Assembly (NCBI RefSeq): GCF_900106525.1
Contig: NZ_FNOG01000004.1
Location: 227,464-291,463, forward strand
DNA: 64,000 nucleotides
Source of the DNA: Lysobacter enzymogenes
GTDB taxonomy: Bacteria; Pseudomonadota; Gammaproteobacteria; Xanthomonadales; Xanthomonadaceae
Direction: 5' to 3'
Part shown: positions 26,042 to 34,562 of the stretch, one piece after another
Position numbering within the stretch: the first letter of the stretch is position 1
Layout of the letters: every line of letters begins with the position of its first letter
Translations under genes and position numbers: made by a program
Notes under the pieces: generated by a model
The model's input: only the letters and a program-made list of their open reading frames with translations
Databases searched by the model: none
What the model was told of the DNA's origin: nothing

Positions 26042-27916
26042 ATGGGCAAACTCATTCCCAGCCGCAATGCTTGCCTGCCGCGAATGACCCCAGGCGAACG
26101 ACGCTTCGCCCAGCGCCTGGAGGACAAGCTCGACGAGGCCCATCTGTGCTGGTACGACGTTCCGATAGGCCCGCGCCAGCGCCATCCCGACTTCATCGTG
26201 CTGCACCCCAACAGCGGTTTCCTGATCCTGGAAGTGAAGGACTGGAAACTGGACACCATTGCCGCAATCGACCGCAGCAGCGTCACGTTGCACACCGAAC
26301 GCGGGCGATCCGTTGTCGAGAATCCGCTGGTACAGGCGCGCAGTTGCGCGCTGGAGGTCAAGGCGCTGCTTGAGCGCGATCAGGCTTTGCGCCACCCCGA
26401 AGACCACCGTTACGCCGGAAAACTCGTCTCCCCTTGGGGCTGGGGCGTCGTGCTGTCCAACATTACCCGGCGCCAATTCGAAGAAGCCGGCCTCGAGGAC
26501 GTCATGCCGGCACACTTGGTTCTGTGCAAGGACGAGATCGCCGAGTCGGCGGATCCCGACGCGTTCCACAAGGCCTTAGCGGACATGTTCATGATGCCGT
26601 TCGCCTGCGCATTGACCCCGCCGCAGATCGATCGCTTCCGCTGGGCGCTGTTCCCCGAACTGCGCGTGCCCGAGCAAGGAAAAATGTTCGAATCCCGCGC
26701 CGAATCGGAACCGGATCTTGCACGCGTGCCGGACCTGATTCGGGTGATGGACTTGCAGCAAGAGCAGCTCGCACGCTCGATGGGCGATGGCCACCGGGTC
26801 ATCCACGGCGTGGCCGGATCGGGCAAAACCATGATCCTGGGCTACCGTTGCATCGAACTAGCCAAGCGCTATGCCAAGCCGATCCTGGTCTTGTGCTTCA
26901 ACAAGACCCTAGCCGCGCGCCTGGAACAGATGGTCCGCGGCTCCGGCATCGACGACAAGATCTTCGTCGCCCATTTCCATGGGTGGTGCAGCCAGCAACT
27001 TTCGGCCTACGCGATAAAAAGACCCTCGTCGAACCTGTCGATCGCCCAGTACGCCGACGCGCTGGTCGAGTCGGTGATTCGAAGCGTCGACGGCAATGCG
27101 ATCCCGCGAGCGCAGTATGCCGCGGTACTGATCGACGAAGGTCACGACTTCAAGCCCGAATGGCTCAAACTCGTCGTGCAGATGGTGGACCCGGACACCA
27201 ACTCTTTGTTGCTGCTCTACGACGATGCCCAGAACATTTACGAAGGGCAAGCGCGCAGAAAATTCAGCTTCGCCAGCGTCGGCATCCAAGCTCCAGGCCG
27301 GACCACAATCTTGCGCCTGAACTACCGAAACACTCTGGAAATCCTGGCCACCGCGAAGGCTTTCGCGCAGGAGGTGGTGAGCGAACAAGAAAGCGACGAC
27401 GACCACGTACCATTGATCGCCCCCGAAAGCGCGGGCCGGCGCGGGCCGATGCCAGAGCTGGTCCAGTGCCCAGATCCGTGGGCAGAAGCCGCGCTGATCG
27501 CAGAACACATCCGTACCGCCGTCGCCCAAGGCGCCAGCGCCAACGATTTCGGCATCGTTTGCCGGACCACTCACATCGCCGAACGCGTCGCCAGCAAGTT
27601 GTCGCAAGCAGGCGTATCCCATGCCCTGGCAGGAGCCGATAAGCGTCGTCATCTTTTCGACGGCCCGCCCAGCGCGAAAATCATGACGCTGCATTCGAGC
27701 AAGGGCCTGGAGTTCGACACTATCTTCATTCCCAGCCTGTGCGCGACGCCTCATTCACAAGACGCAGAGGCTTTGAACCGGGAAGCTCGGTTGCTTTACG
27801 TCGGCATGACGCGCGCATTGGGGCGGCTGGTGATACTGCATCACCGGCCCGCACCGATGGTCGAACGAGTCCGCAACGCGATCGCGAACGTCAGACAGGT
27901 GCTGGAAGCCGCCTGA
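26042..27916 (+). CDS. NERD nuclease-domain / UvrD-type SF1 helicase fusion
   Basis: A 624-residue protein. Residues about 17-130 form a NERD domain with the PD-(D/E)XK-like triad Asp50...Glu64-x-Lys66 (HPDFIVLHPNSGFLILEVKD). Residues about 235-620 are an SF1 helicase of UvrD/Rep type: Walker A GVAGSGKT (256-263), Walker B AVLIDEGHDF, motif ILRLNYRNTLEIL, and the C-terminal motifs MTLHSSKGLEFDTIFIP and LLYVGMTRALGRLVI. AAGGAGG precedes the ATG. Such fusions are thought to act in DNA repair or in defence against foreign DNA. It appears monocistronic, 112 bp after the SUKH-like gene. Codon use is slightly less GC-biased than that of its neighbours. Confidence 0.9.
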   Translation: MGKLIPSRNACLPRMTPGERRFAQRLEDKLDEAHLCWYDVPIGPRQRHPDFIVLHPNSGFLILEVKDWKLDTIAAIDRSSVTLHTERGRSVVENPLVQARSCALEVKALLERDQALRHPEDHRYAGKLVSPWGWGVVLSNITRRQFEEAGLEDVMPAHLVLCKDEIAESADPDAFHKALADMFMMPFACALTPPQIDRFRWALFPELRVPEQGKMFESRAESEPDLARVPDLIRVMDLQQEQLARSMGDGHRVIHGVAGSGKTMILGYRCIELAKRYAKPILVLCFNKTLAARLEQMVRGSGIDDKIFVAHFHGWCSQQLSAYAIKRPSSNLSIAQYADALVESVIRSVDGNAIPRAQYAAVLIDEGHDFKPEWLKLVVQMVDPDTNSLLLLYDDAQNIYEGQARRKFSFASVGIQAPGRTTILRLNYRNTLEILATAKAFAQEVVSEQESDDDHVPLIAPESAGRRGPMPELVQCPDPWAEAALIAEHIRTAVAQGASANDFGIVCRTTHIAERVASKLSQAGVSHALAGADKRRHLFDGPPSAKIMTLHSSKGLEFDTIFIPSLCATPHSQDAEALNREARLLYVGMTRALGRLVILHHRPAPMVERVRNAIANVRQVLEAA

Positions 27917-27947
27917 CCGCTCAGGCCGCGTAGCTGGCTCGCACCGA

Positions 27948-28454
27948 TTACTTGGCGACCACCAACTCGCGCTCGAACGCCTCCGCATCGGCCATGTTCA
28001 AGCCGCTCACGCGCAAGCGCCCGCCGGGGATTTCGCCCTGGATCGTCGCCACATTCACCGCCATCGCGCCGACCACCACGGCGAGGCGCTTGCCGACGTT
28101 GTCGCGGGTGACCTGGGCCAGGCGCTGCGCGCCGGGCTCGGTCAATTGCAGATCCAGCGCGCTTTGGCCGCTTTCGTCGACGCTCAACGCGACCAGGGCG
28201 ACCTGGCCGCGCGCGATCACCGGCACGGGCTTCACCGCCACTTGCGCCGGCTGGCCCGGGTAAGGACGCAGCACCGGAAACGTCCGCGCGCCGGCGGTGT
28301 CGCCGTCGGCCGCCAGATAGAAGGCGACGTCGCCGCGCACCGGCTTGGCGTTGCGCAAGGAGTCGGCCGCCCCGTCGGGCGGCTGCGGCGCGCAAGCGCT
28401 CGCGCCAGCCAGCATCGCCAACGCGAGCATCGCAGCGAGCGCGCGCGCCTTCAT
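27948..28454 (-). CDS. Lipoprotein with a SecD P1-head-like domain
   Basis: A 168-residue protein with a lipoprotein signal (MKARALAAMLALAMLAGASA C, Cys21). Residues about 100-165 match the head subdomain of SecD/SecDF P1. LDLQLTEPGAQRLAQVTRDN is followed by VGKRLAVVVGAMAVNVATIQ and then GEIPGGRLRVSG with an MADAEAFERELV helix. In SecD this sequence faces the periplasm and assists protein translocation. Here it is free-standing and lipid-anchored. It is the second gene of a leftward pair with the M14-like peptidase, four bases away, so they are co-translated. Its role is unknown. Confidence 0.75.
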   Translation of the reverse strand: MKARALAAMLALAMLAGASACAPQPPDGAADSLRNAKPVRGDVAFYLAADGDTAGARTFPVLRPYPGQPAQVAVKPVPVIARGQVALVALSVDESGQSALDLQLTEPGAQRLAQVTRDNVGKRLAVVVGAMAVNVATIQGEIPGGRLRVSGLNMADAEAFERELVVAK

Positions 28455-28458
28455 CGGC

Positions 28459-29385
28459 TCAACCCCGCGCCAGGGCGAAGTCGATCGCCGCGCGCACCGC
28501 CGCGGCCTGGGCCTGGTTGCACTGCTCCGGCGTCGCGCGCGGGCTGTCGGGATAGACCTCGGTGGTGGTGCGGTAGCGCGCGCGGGTGATGCCGGCGCAC
28601 AGGCCAAGTTCGCTCACCGGGTAATCGATGACGCCGCGCGCGACCACCGGCGAGCCGATGATCTCGCCGCTGGCGTCGGCCGGGGCGATGTGGGTGACCT
28701 TTTCGACCTCGGCAATGATCGCCTGCTGGAACTCCGGCTGCGGGTCTTCGCTGTCGCCGACCAGGTAGAAACCGTCGGGAATCTCGCCCTGTTTGCAGGC
28801 CTTGCCGTCGCGCGCGGCCAACGCCGGGCGGAACTCGGTCTCGTCGCTGTCGGTGGTTTCGTGCAGGTCGATGTGCATCGCCGTGGCGTCGCGCAGCGGC
28901 GTCGCCAGCGCCCACAGCGCGGCCGATTCGCCGGCCGGGCTATCGTCGCGGAACGAACGGTTGGGATCGATCGCCTCGGGATTCCAGCGATGGATGCGCT
29001 CGTACGCCCACGGGCTCACGCACGGCGCCACCAGCAGGTTGATGCGGCCGGCATAGGCGCCGGCGTCCTGGTCCAGGAACAGCAGCGCGCCGTGCACGCC
29101 GCTGGTTTCGTAGCCGTGCACGCCGCCGGTGACCAGCATCGTCGGCAGCGCGTCGTTCCAGTTGCGGCTCTTCAGCGCGAACAGCGGGAAGCGGCCGTCG
29201 TCGCCGTAGTCGAGCTCGCCGTACTGGATCTTTTCGTAACGCTCGCCCAGTCGCTCGATGACGCTGGCCACTTCCTCGAAATAGCTGCGATGCCGAACCT
29301 GGCGCGAACGCCATTGCGCGACTTCGGCCGGACCCCAGGGCTGGCCGGGGGTGCCGATGGGATAAAAAGCGGTGGCGGTGCTCAT
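28459..29385 (-). CDS. M14-type metallocarboxypeptidase / deacylase-like protein
   Basis: A 308-residue protein without a signal peptide. The zinc motif HxxE (His90, Glu93) lies in MLVTGGVHGYETSGVHGALL, and the third ligand is His175 in AMHIDLHETTDSDETEF. These match M14 carboxypeptidases and the succinylglutamate desuccinylase/aspartoacylase branch. Other conserved pieces are VSPWAYERIHRWNPEAIDPN with RSF. The start at 29385 begins just before STATAFYPIGTPGQPWGP, with no strong ribosome-binding site. Peptide or N-acyl-amino-acid hydrolysis is likely. The coupled downstream SecD-head-like lipoprotein suggests a joint task, unknown at present. Confidence 0.8.
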   Translation of the reverse strand: MSTATAFYPIGTPGQPWGPAEVAQWRSRQVRHRSYFEEVASVIERLGERYEKIQYGELDYGDDGRFPLFALKSRNWNDALPTMLVTGGVHGYETSGVHGALLFLDQDAGAYAGRINLLVAPCVSPWAYERIHRWNPEAIDPNRSFRDDSPAGESAALWALATPLRDATAMHIDLHETTDSDETEFRPALAARDGKACKQGEIPDGFYLVGDSEDPQPEFQQAIIAEVEKVTHIAPADASGEIIGSPVVARGVIDYPVSELGLCAGITRARYRTTTEVYPDSPRATPEQCNQAQAAAVRAAIDFALARG

Positions 29386-29561
29386 GGCGGCGGCTCGTCG
29401 TTGCAGCGAAGGTCTCGATTTTAGCACCCATGCGCGTGCCCGGCCGCACGCGGGACCGGCCGGCCGGACGCCGCCGGCCGCCACGGCCTGCGTACGCGAT
29501 GAAGCATCGATGCGCACTCGATGCACGCATCACCATCGCCCCGGCGCCCGGCATCCGCCAG

Positions 29562-29593
29562 CACAGCGAAAAACAGCGAAAACAGCGAAAAAA
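29562..29593. repeat. Short tandem ACAGCGAAAA repeats in a divergent promoter region
   Basis: Three copies of CAGCGAAAA, with 9-11 bp spacing, lie between 29562 and 29593 in the 314-bp gap dividing the leftward M14-like gene from the rightward lyase-fold gene. The phased A-tracts, about one helical turn apart, should bend the DNA. No other motif or gene was seen in this gap. Confidence 0.6.
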
Positions 29594-29699
29594 ACAAGTG
29601 TTTCCGCACTTGCCCGGGGCGCCCGTTTTGCTAATCTGCGTCCACCGCGACCGGCATGGCGCCCGCCGCAAACCGCCCCTTTCGCAGCGAAGCCGAGCC

Positions 29700-31202
29700 A
29701 TGTCGCCTCCCCGTCCCGCCTCGTCCCCGGTGCCCGCACGCAGCGCGTCGCGCCGCACCGCCGCGGCGCTTGCGCTCGCGTTCGCCTGCGCGTTCTCGAG
29801 CGTCCAGGCGCAGACGCCCCTGCTCCGGGTCGACTACGAATCGGGCACGATCGACTCCGGCATCCCCGATCTCAGCACCAGCGACGCCAGCGCGGCCGAT
29901 GCCATCTTCGTCAGCGAAACGGCGCGCGCGGGCCGCTACGCCATCGCCCATAAGGTCGTGCTCGACGACCCGGCCTACGTCTCCGAAGGCAAGCCGCGCA
30001 GCGAAAGCGCCGCATTGAGAACGCTGCCGACCAGATACCGCAGCGGCGACCATCGCCGCTACGCGTTCAGCCTGATGCTGAAGGACTGGGAGGACTACAC
30101 GGCGGGCAGCATCGCGTCGGTCGACGTCGTGTGGCAGTTCAAGCACACCCAGGGCGGGCCCGACATGTTCGTCGGGGTCAGGCGCAATCAGCTGATACTG
30201 CGCTATGGCAACAGCCAGTCGGTCCTGATCAACGACATACGTCCCTACGACAACGCTTGGATCGACCTGCGCTTCGACGTGCTCTGGACCGATACCCCGA
30301 CCGGATATTTCACCGCCGACCTGCGCCTGCCCGGCGAAAGCGGCTTCACCCGCAGAGCCGCGGCCTCCGGCATCGTCACTTTGGATCCTACGGCCACCGG
30401 CGCCTTCGGCTATCCCAAATGGGGCCTGTACCGTCCCGATTCGAATTCGACCCGTGGCTCCGCGCGCACCCGCATCGCCCTGCACGACGAAATCTCCGTG
30501 ACCGCCCTGCCCGCCGCGCGCATCCGCTTGAACAAGGCGTTCGCGCCCAGCGGCCGCGCGGATGCCGGCGATCAGTTCACACTCGCGATCGCGCCGCCGG
30601 CGCCGGCCGGCACCGTGAGCGCAACCACCGCCGGCAGCGGCGCGCAAGTGACTTCGCCGCCCGCGCTGCTGGTCGCCGCGAACGGCGGGGGACGCTATGT
30701 GCTGAGCGAAACCGCGGCCGCCAGCGCTCCAGGCACCGACCTGCGCCGCTACCGCAGCACCTACGCCTGCACCAACGCCCTCGCCGGCGGCCAGGCGCCG
30801 CAGGGCGACGGCGCGTCGTTCGCCCTGACCCTGGCCGACAACGACGACCTGAGCTGCACCTTCACCAACACCCGACTGAGCAACTCCGACCTGGCGGTCG
30901 CGGTGACGAATACGCCAGCGCAGGGGCCGAACGATCTGGCGGACGACGGCGTGGTCGCCGGCGCCCTGACCACTTATCGCATCCAGGTCAGCAATCACGG
31001 GCCCGACGCGGCCGCGGGCGCCAGGGTGCGCGACAGCGCGCTGGCCGGGCTGAGCTGCGCCGACCCGGTGCCCTGCACCGGTGCCGCCTGCCCTGCGGCG
31101 ACCGTGCCGATCGCCGAGCTCATGGGCCAGGGCGTGGTGCTGGGCGAACTGGCCGACGGCGCTTCGGTGTCGCTGGACGTGAGTTGCACCGTCGCGCGTT
31201 GA
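29700..31202 (+). CDS. Secreted polysaccharide-lyase-fold protein with C-terminal DUF11-like domain
   Basis: A 500-residue protein with a signal peptide (ALALAFACAFSSVQAQ region). Residues about 45-270 resemble the jelly-roll of heparin-lyase-I-like enzymes (PF14099 type): VDYESGTIDSGIPDLS, AHKVVLDDPAYVSEGKPRSE, VVWQFKHTQGG, ILRYGNSQSVLINDIRPYDN, and WGLYRPDSNSTRGSARTRIA ending the lectin fold. Residues about 275-400 and 400-500 are bacterial Ig-like segments, the last of DUF11 type (LTTYRIQVSNHGPDAAAGAR). It could bind or cleave glucans, alginate or heparinoids. Catalytic residues were not assigned. Ig domains usually act as spacers on secreted enzymes. Confidence 0.75.
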   Translation: MSPPRPASSPVPARSASRRTAAALALAFACAFSSVQAQTPLLRVDYESGTIDSGIPDLSTSDASAADAIFVSETARAGRYAIAHKVVLDDPAYVSEGKPRSESAALRTLPTRYRSGDHRRYAFSLMLKDWEDYTAGSIASVDVVWQFKHTQGGPDMFVGVRRNQLILRYGNSQSVLINDIRPYDNAWIDLRFDVLWTDTPTGYFTADLRLPGESGFTRRAAASGIVTLDPTATGAFGYPKWGLYRPDSNSTRGSARTRIALHDEISVTALPAARIRLNKAFAPSGRADAGDQFTLAIAPPAPAGTVSATTAGSGAQVTSPPALLVAANGGGRYVLSETAAASAPGTDLRRYRSTYACTNALAGGQAPQGDGASFALTLADNDDLSCTFTNTRLSNSDLAVAVTNTPAQGPNDLADDGVVAGALTTYRIQVSNHGPDAAAGARVRDSALAGLSCADPVPCTGAACPAATVPIAELMGQGVVLGELADGASVSLDVSCTVAR

Positions 31203-31539
31203 CCGCTGGCGTTCGCGCCGGCGCCCTCACAGCCAGCGCAGGGCGATCGCCGCAGCGATAAGGTAGCGGCCGAGCTTGGCGGCCGACATCAGGATCGGGA
31301 ACGCGCGCAAGCGCTCGCGCATCGCCCCCGCCGCCCGGGTCGAAGGATCGCCGATCACCGGCACCCAGCGGCGCTGGCCGCCCCGGCGGACGAATGGCGT
31401 TGTTCTGTCGTCCGCGCCGCATCGTCCGCTCTCGCCCTCACCGCGCGGGGCGGCCTTGCGCTCACGGGGAGCCCGGACAGCGCAGGGGTCGCACAGCGGC
31501 CGTCGGCGCCGGTTCCCCTTCGCCTACACAGGGGGCACC
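31203..31539. other. 337-bp region holding a gene remnant and promoter
   Basis: The left part is the decayed YqaA/DedA tail (31228-31370). The right part has no gene and contains the upstream region of the 319-residue secreted protein. Confidence 0.6.
31228..31370 (-). pseudogene. Truncated YqaA/DedA-like gene remnant (C-terminal part only)
   Basis: Read leftwards, this stretch encodes WVPVIGDPSTRAAGAMRERL, RAFPILMSAAKLGRYLIAAA and IALRWL, then TGA at 31230-31228. The intact gene at 32566-32988 ends WVPVIGDPLTLAAGAMREPL, RRFLLLVTLAKLARYLVVAA, VALRWV. The match stops at about 31370, with no upstream start or N-terminal membrane segments. It is therefore a decayed duplicate. The intervening gene (31540-32499) lies between the two copies. 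Confidence 0.8.
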
Positions 31540-32499
31540 ATGAAACGCTACGTTATCGGCCGCACCGGCCGCAGGCTGCATCCGTTGCCGTTGGCCATGG
31601 CCGTGCTGACGGCCGCCGCGCCCGCCATCGCGCAAACGCCCGCGGCGTCCGCCGCACCGCCGCGGATCGAGGAAGAAATCTGCGAACGCGTGCGGATCGA
31701 CGAAGACCGCCTGCACGGCATCCGCGCCGACGAGACCCTGGTCTGCCACGACAAGTCCGAGGTCGAACGACCGCTGCTCAAGGGAACCCCGGATTGGGGC
31801 GTCTACATGCAGGTCGACTACGTCCTGGTCGAAGGCACCAAGGTCCGCTACGTCTACGACCGCCCCGCCGGCAACTGCGTGCGCGACTGGCGCGACTGGG
31901 AAGAAACCGCCGGCGGCGGCGACTACGGTTCGCGCCTGATGTTCACCGCCGTCGCCGGCTCGATGTGGGACTCGTGCGCGTACGAGCGCTCCTACGGCTC
32001 CTGGAACATCACCGCGACCGCGCCGGACGGCGCCACCGGCAGCGTCAACATCCGGATCATGACCGGGTCGGCGAACGCGGGCGCGCACTACGCCGAAGTT
32101 CAGTGCCACTTCGCCAAGGACCTCGCTTGCGTGGGCGGCTCGGACATCCAGATCGCCAAGCTCGGCAAGCAAGTCACGCCCAGGCTGCGGTTGGGGCCGC
32201 TGACCAGCGCGCCGCCGCCCGCCAAGCAGAGACTGAGGTGCACCCACTCCGTGTATATGGTCGCAGGCGAATCGATTCACGAAGAGCCCACTTGCACGAC
32301 CGAAGGCTTCCCACACCCCGAGGTGAGGGTCGACGGCTTGCCCGCGGGCCTGTCCCTGACGCGCGCGGCGCCCCCGCTCGACGACCGACTGGTACTCAGC
32401 GGCCGGGTCGACCGACACTTCCGCGGGCAGGTGACGGTCACCGTGCTCCTGCCCGGCGGACTGATCGAGCGCCGATCCTTCCAGCTCGACGTGGACTAA
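31540..32499 (+). CDS. Secreted protein of unknown function
   Basis: A 319-residue protein with a signal peptide (LHPLPLAMAVLTAAAPAIAQ). Segment 1 (about 45-190) has several cysteines and aromatics: VCHDKSEVERPLLKGTPDWG, then VYMQVDYVLVEGTKVRYVYD and RPAGNCVRDWRDWEE. It then has SWNITATAPDGATGSVNIRI. A second part (about 230-319) looks like an Ig-type sandwich (HPEVRVDGLPAGLSLTRAAP; VTVTVLLPGGLIERRSFQLD), matching putative-Ig/DUF-type C-terminal domains that follow the pattern GLPAGLSL. No family was recognised for the first part. It lies between an intact and a broken YqaA/DedA gene. Confidence 0.7.
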   Translation: MKRYVIGRTGRRLHPLPLAMAVLTAAAPAIAQTPAASAAPPRIEEEICERVRIDEDRLHGIRADETLVCHDKSEVERPLLKGTPDWGVYMQVDYVLVEGTKVRYVYDRPAGNCVRDWRDWEETAGGGDYGSRLMFTAVAGSMWDSCAYERSYGSWNITATAPDGATGSVNIRIMTGSANAGAHYAEVQCHFAKDLACVGGSDIQIAKLGKQVTPRLRLGPLTSAPPPAKQRLRCTHSVYMVAGESIHEEPTCTTEGFPHPEVRVDGLPAGLSLTRAAPPLDDRLVLSGRVDRHFRGQVTVTVLLPGGLIERRSFQLDVD

Positions 32500-32565
32500 G
32501 CCGCCGGCGCGAATCTACGGGAGCGCGCGCGGCTCACGTCTCGGCGCGCGCCGCCCGGCTCGAAC

Positions 32566-32988
32566 TCACACCCAGCGCAACGCGACCGCTGCGACGACGA
32601 GGTAACGCGCGAGTTTGGCCAGCGTCACCAGCAGCAAGAACCTGCGCAGCGGTTCGCGCATCGCCCCGGCCGCCAAGGTCAGCGGATCGCCGATCACCGG
32701 CACCCAGCTCAGCAGCAGACTCCATTGCCCGTAGCGGGCGTACCACGCCTGCGCCCGCGCCAGTTGCGCGGGCTTGACCGGAAACCAGCGGCGATCGCCG
32801 AAGCGGGTCAGTTCGCGGCCCAGCCACCAGTTCACGGTCGACCCGAGCACATTGCCGACGGTGGCGACCGCGACCAACAGCCACGGCGCGTAGCCCTGCA
32901 CGATCGCGCCGGCGAGGGCGGCTTCCGACTGCGCGGGCAGCAGCGTGGCGGCGATGAAGGCGATCAGGAACAGGCCGAGGTAAACCAT
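32566..32988 (-). CDS. YqaA/DedA-family (SNARE-associated/VTT) membrane protein
   Basis: A 140-residue integral membrane protein. Hydrophobic segments lie at about 2-22 (YLGLFLIAFIAATLLPAQSE), 32-55 (PWLLVAVATVGNVLGSTVNW) and 86-105 (YGQWSLLLSWVPVIGDPLTL), with a C-terminal segment FLLLVTLAKLARYLVVAAVA. The G-N-x-x-G and PxxGDP/LxxxAG motifs are typical of the VTT/DedA fold. The short YqaA form is a minimal member. DedA relatives flip undecaprenyl phosphate or phospholipids. The role of YqaA is not established. A second, truncated copy lies 1.2 kb to the left. Confidence 0.85.
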   Translation of the reverse strand: MVYLGLFLIAFIAATLLPAQSEAALAGAIVQGYAPWLLVAVATVGNVLGSTVNWWLGRELTRFGDRRWFPVKPAQLARAQAWYARYGQWSLLLSWVPVIGDPLTLAAGAMREPLRRFLLLVTLAKLARYLVVAAVALRWV

Positions 32989-33020
32989 CGCGGGATTTTA
33001 GCGGCGCCGGCGTTTGGTGT

Positions 33021-33086
33021 TCGCGGTCGCGGCTCGCGCCGCTCCTACAGGGAGCCCATGTAGGAGCGGCGCAAGCCGCGACCGCG
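33021..33086. repeat. Tight inverted REP doublet
   Basis: TCGCGGTCGCGGCTCGCGCC with GCTCCTACA (33021-33049) faces an inverted copy, TGTAGGAGCGGCGCAAGCCG with CGACCGCGA (33059-33086), across about 10 bp. The pair could form a cruciform. It lies downstream of nothing obvious and upstream of the gene at 33260. A matching doublet lies on that gene's other side. Confidence 0.88.
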
Positions 33087-33259
33087 AAAACGCACTCACG
33101 CCGCCACCGCGAAGTCCGACCAACCGCTCCGACCGCACCCCAACCGCTCTCGTGGCCGGAACCGCAGCCACGCAGCGTTGTTCAATTCGCTTCCCGCATC
33201 CCACCCGCCGCAGCGCCACCGCGCGCCGGCGCGCCGCCACCTCCGGCAGGAGACTCGCC

Positions 33260-34264
33260 ATGACCGCACCGACCCAAGCGCAGATCGACGCCGCGCGCAA
33301 CAACCTCGCCATCCTGCGCGAACTCAACCAGGAAGCCGCGGAGCACCACACCCTCAAGATCGTCAACGCCTACGCGCTGCTGGTCGGCGAATCCGACACC
33401 GCCGACCCGGGCCTGCCGTTCGTGCTGGGCGTGTTCGAGAACGTGTTCTCCTACCTGTCCGGCGAAGCCTTCGGGCCGGCCGGCAAGGCCGCCGCGACCT
33501 TGTTCGGCGGCATGATCGCCGGCTGGATCGACAACACGCCGCCGTCGCTGGCCGGCGCGTTCGCCTCCTACGCCACCCGCTACGACGCGACCTGGCGCGA
33601 GCTCAACCACCAGCTCGACAGCTTGAACGATCAGCTCGGCAGCAAGGACCCGGCCACGGTCGAAAAGGCCTGGAACACCCAGATCCAGTTCAACGGCCAG
33701 ACCTCGACCGTCTCCGCCCTGTCCAGCTCCGGCCTGCCGTCGAAAGTCGACAGCAACCGCTTCGACGACATGGTCGACGGCGTGGTGTTCTCGCAAGACC
33801 AGTCGCTGTGGCGCAGCATGCTGCAGGAACACTACGAAGCGCCGTACTACACCTGGTACCACCGCGGCCAGGGCGAGGACGGCAACTACGAAACCCTGCC
33901 GCTGGAATGGGCGCGCTACCGGATGGGCTATTACCCCTACGTGTTCTATTGCTACTACGACTACCAGGGCGGTTACGAGCCGCCGTTCCATTTCATCTGC
34001 GCCAACGAGTACGTGGTCTGCCGCAAGGGCACGAACAACTGGTATTACCTCAACGACGACGCCTGCCGCTATCTGTTCATCGACAGCACGCCGAACTCGG
34101 TGATCAACGCCGACGGGCTGTTCCATCGCGAGGCGGTGATGAATTTCCTCGGCATCAAGCACGTGGAGACGGTGCGTTACTGCACCACCGACAATCCTTT
34201 CGACTGGCGCGAGCCGCCGCGCGCGGCGCGGCCGGATGCGGCGCCGCAGGCAGCGGCGGCCTGA
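33260..34264 (+). CDS. Protein of unknown function between REP doublets
   Basis: A 334-residue protein with no signal peptide. The N-terminal part is helical (AQIDAARNNLAILRELNQEA AEHH). A glycine-rich hydrophobic stretch, GEAFGPAGKAAATLFGGMIA GWID (about residues 72-95), could insert into a membrane. The C-terminal half is very rich in Tyr/Trp/Cys (YRMGYYPYVFYCYYDYQGGY; ICANEYVVCRKGTNNWYYLN). The shape, a helical region with an amphipathic/hydrophobic hairpin plus an aromatic beta domain, would suit a pore-forming or lectin-like protein, but this is speculation. AGGAGA lies seven bases upstream. I do not recognise the family. Confidence 0.7.
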   Translation: MTAPTQAQIDAARNNLAILRELNQEAAEHHTLKIVNAYALLVGESDTADPGLPFVLGVFENVFSYLSGEAFGPAGKAAATLFGGMIAGWIDNTPPSLAGAFASYATRYDATWRELNHQLDSLNDQLGSKDPATVEKAWNTQIQFNGQTSTVSALSSSGLPSKVDSNRFDDMVDGVVFSQDQSLWRSMLQEHYEAPYYTWYHRGQGEDGNYETLPLEWARYRMGYYPYVFYCYYDYQGGYEPPFHFICANEYVVCRKGTNNWYYLNDDACRYLFIDSTPNSVINADGLFHREAVMNFLGIKHVETVRYCTTDNPFDWREPPRAARPDAAPQAAAA

Positions 34265-34324
34265 TACGCGGGTGATGCAGGCCAAACACCGGCGCGGCCT
34301 CGCGGTCGCACCGGCATTTGGTTT

Positions 34325-34390
34325 TCGCGGTCGCGGCTCGCGCCGCTCCTACATGGGCTACCTGTAGGAGCGGCGCGAGCCGCGACCGCG
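34325..34390. repeat. Tight inverted REP doublet
   Basis: The left REP (34325-34353) and its inverted copy (34361-34390) are separated by about 7 bp and share the GGAGCGGCGCGAGCC core. The arrangement is nearly the same as the doublet at 33021-33086, so the 33260-34264 gene is bracketed by two like elements. The rest of the 298-bp gap up to the M13 gene shows nothing else. Confidence 0.88.
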
Positions 34391-34562
34391 CCACCTCGAC
34401 CACGACGCAACCGCCACCCCGCGAGGCCCCGCAAAAACGAAGGGCGGGTCCACGGCCGAATCGACCGAAGCACCCGCCCCTCATCCACGCACGACCACAA
34501 CCGCCGACCGCGCGCTTCAACCTACCGGCACGCTGCGGACAGCGCGCCTCATCTCATCCGCA

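Noticed and set aside
31120-31422. Minus-strand 100-codon frame over the YqaA remnant
   Set aside because: It reads a different frame from the conserved YqaA-like peptide and has no domain. The remnant is better described as a pseudogene.
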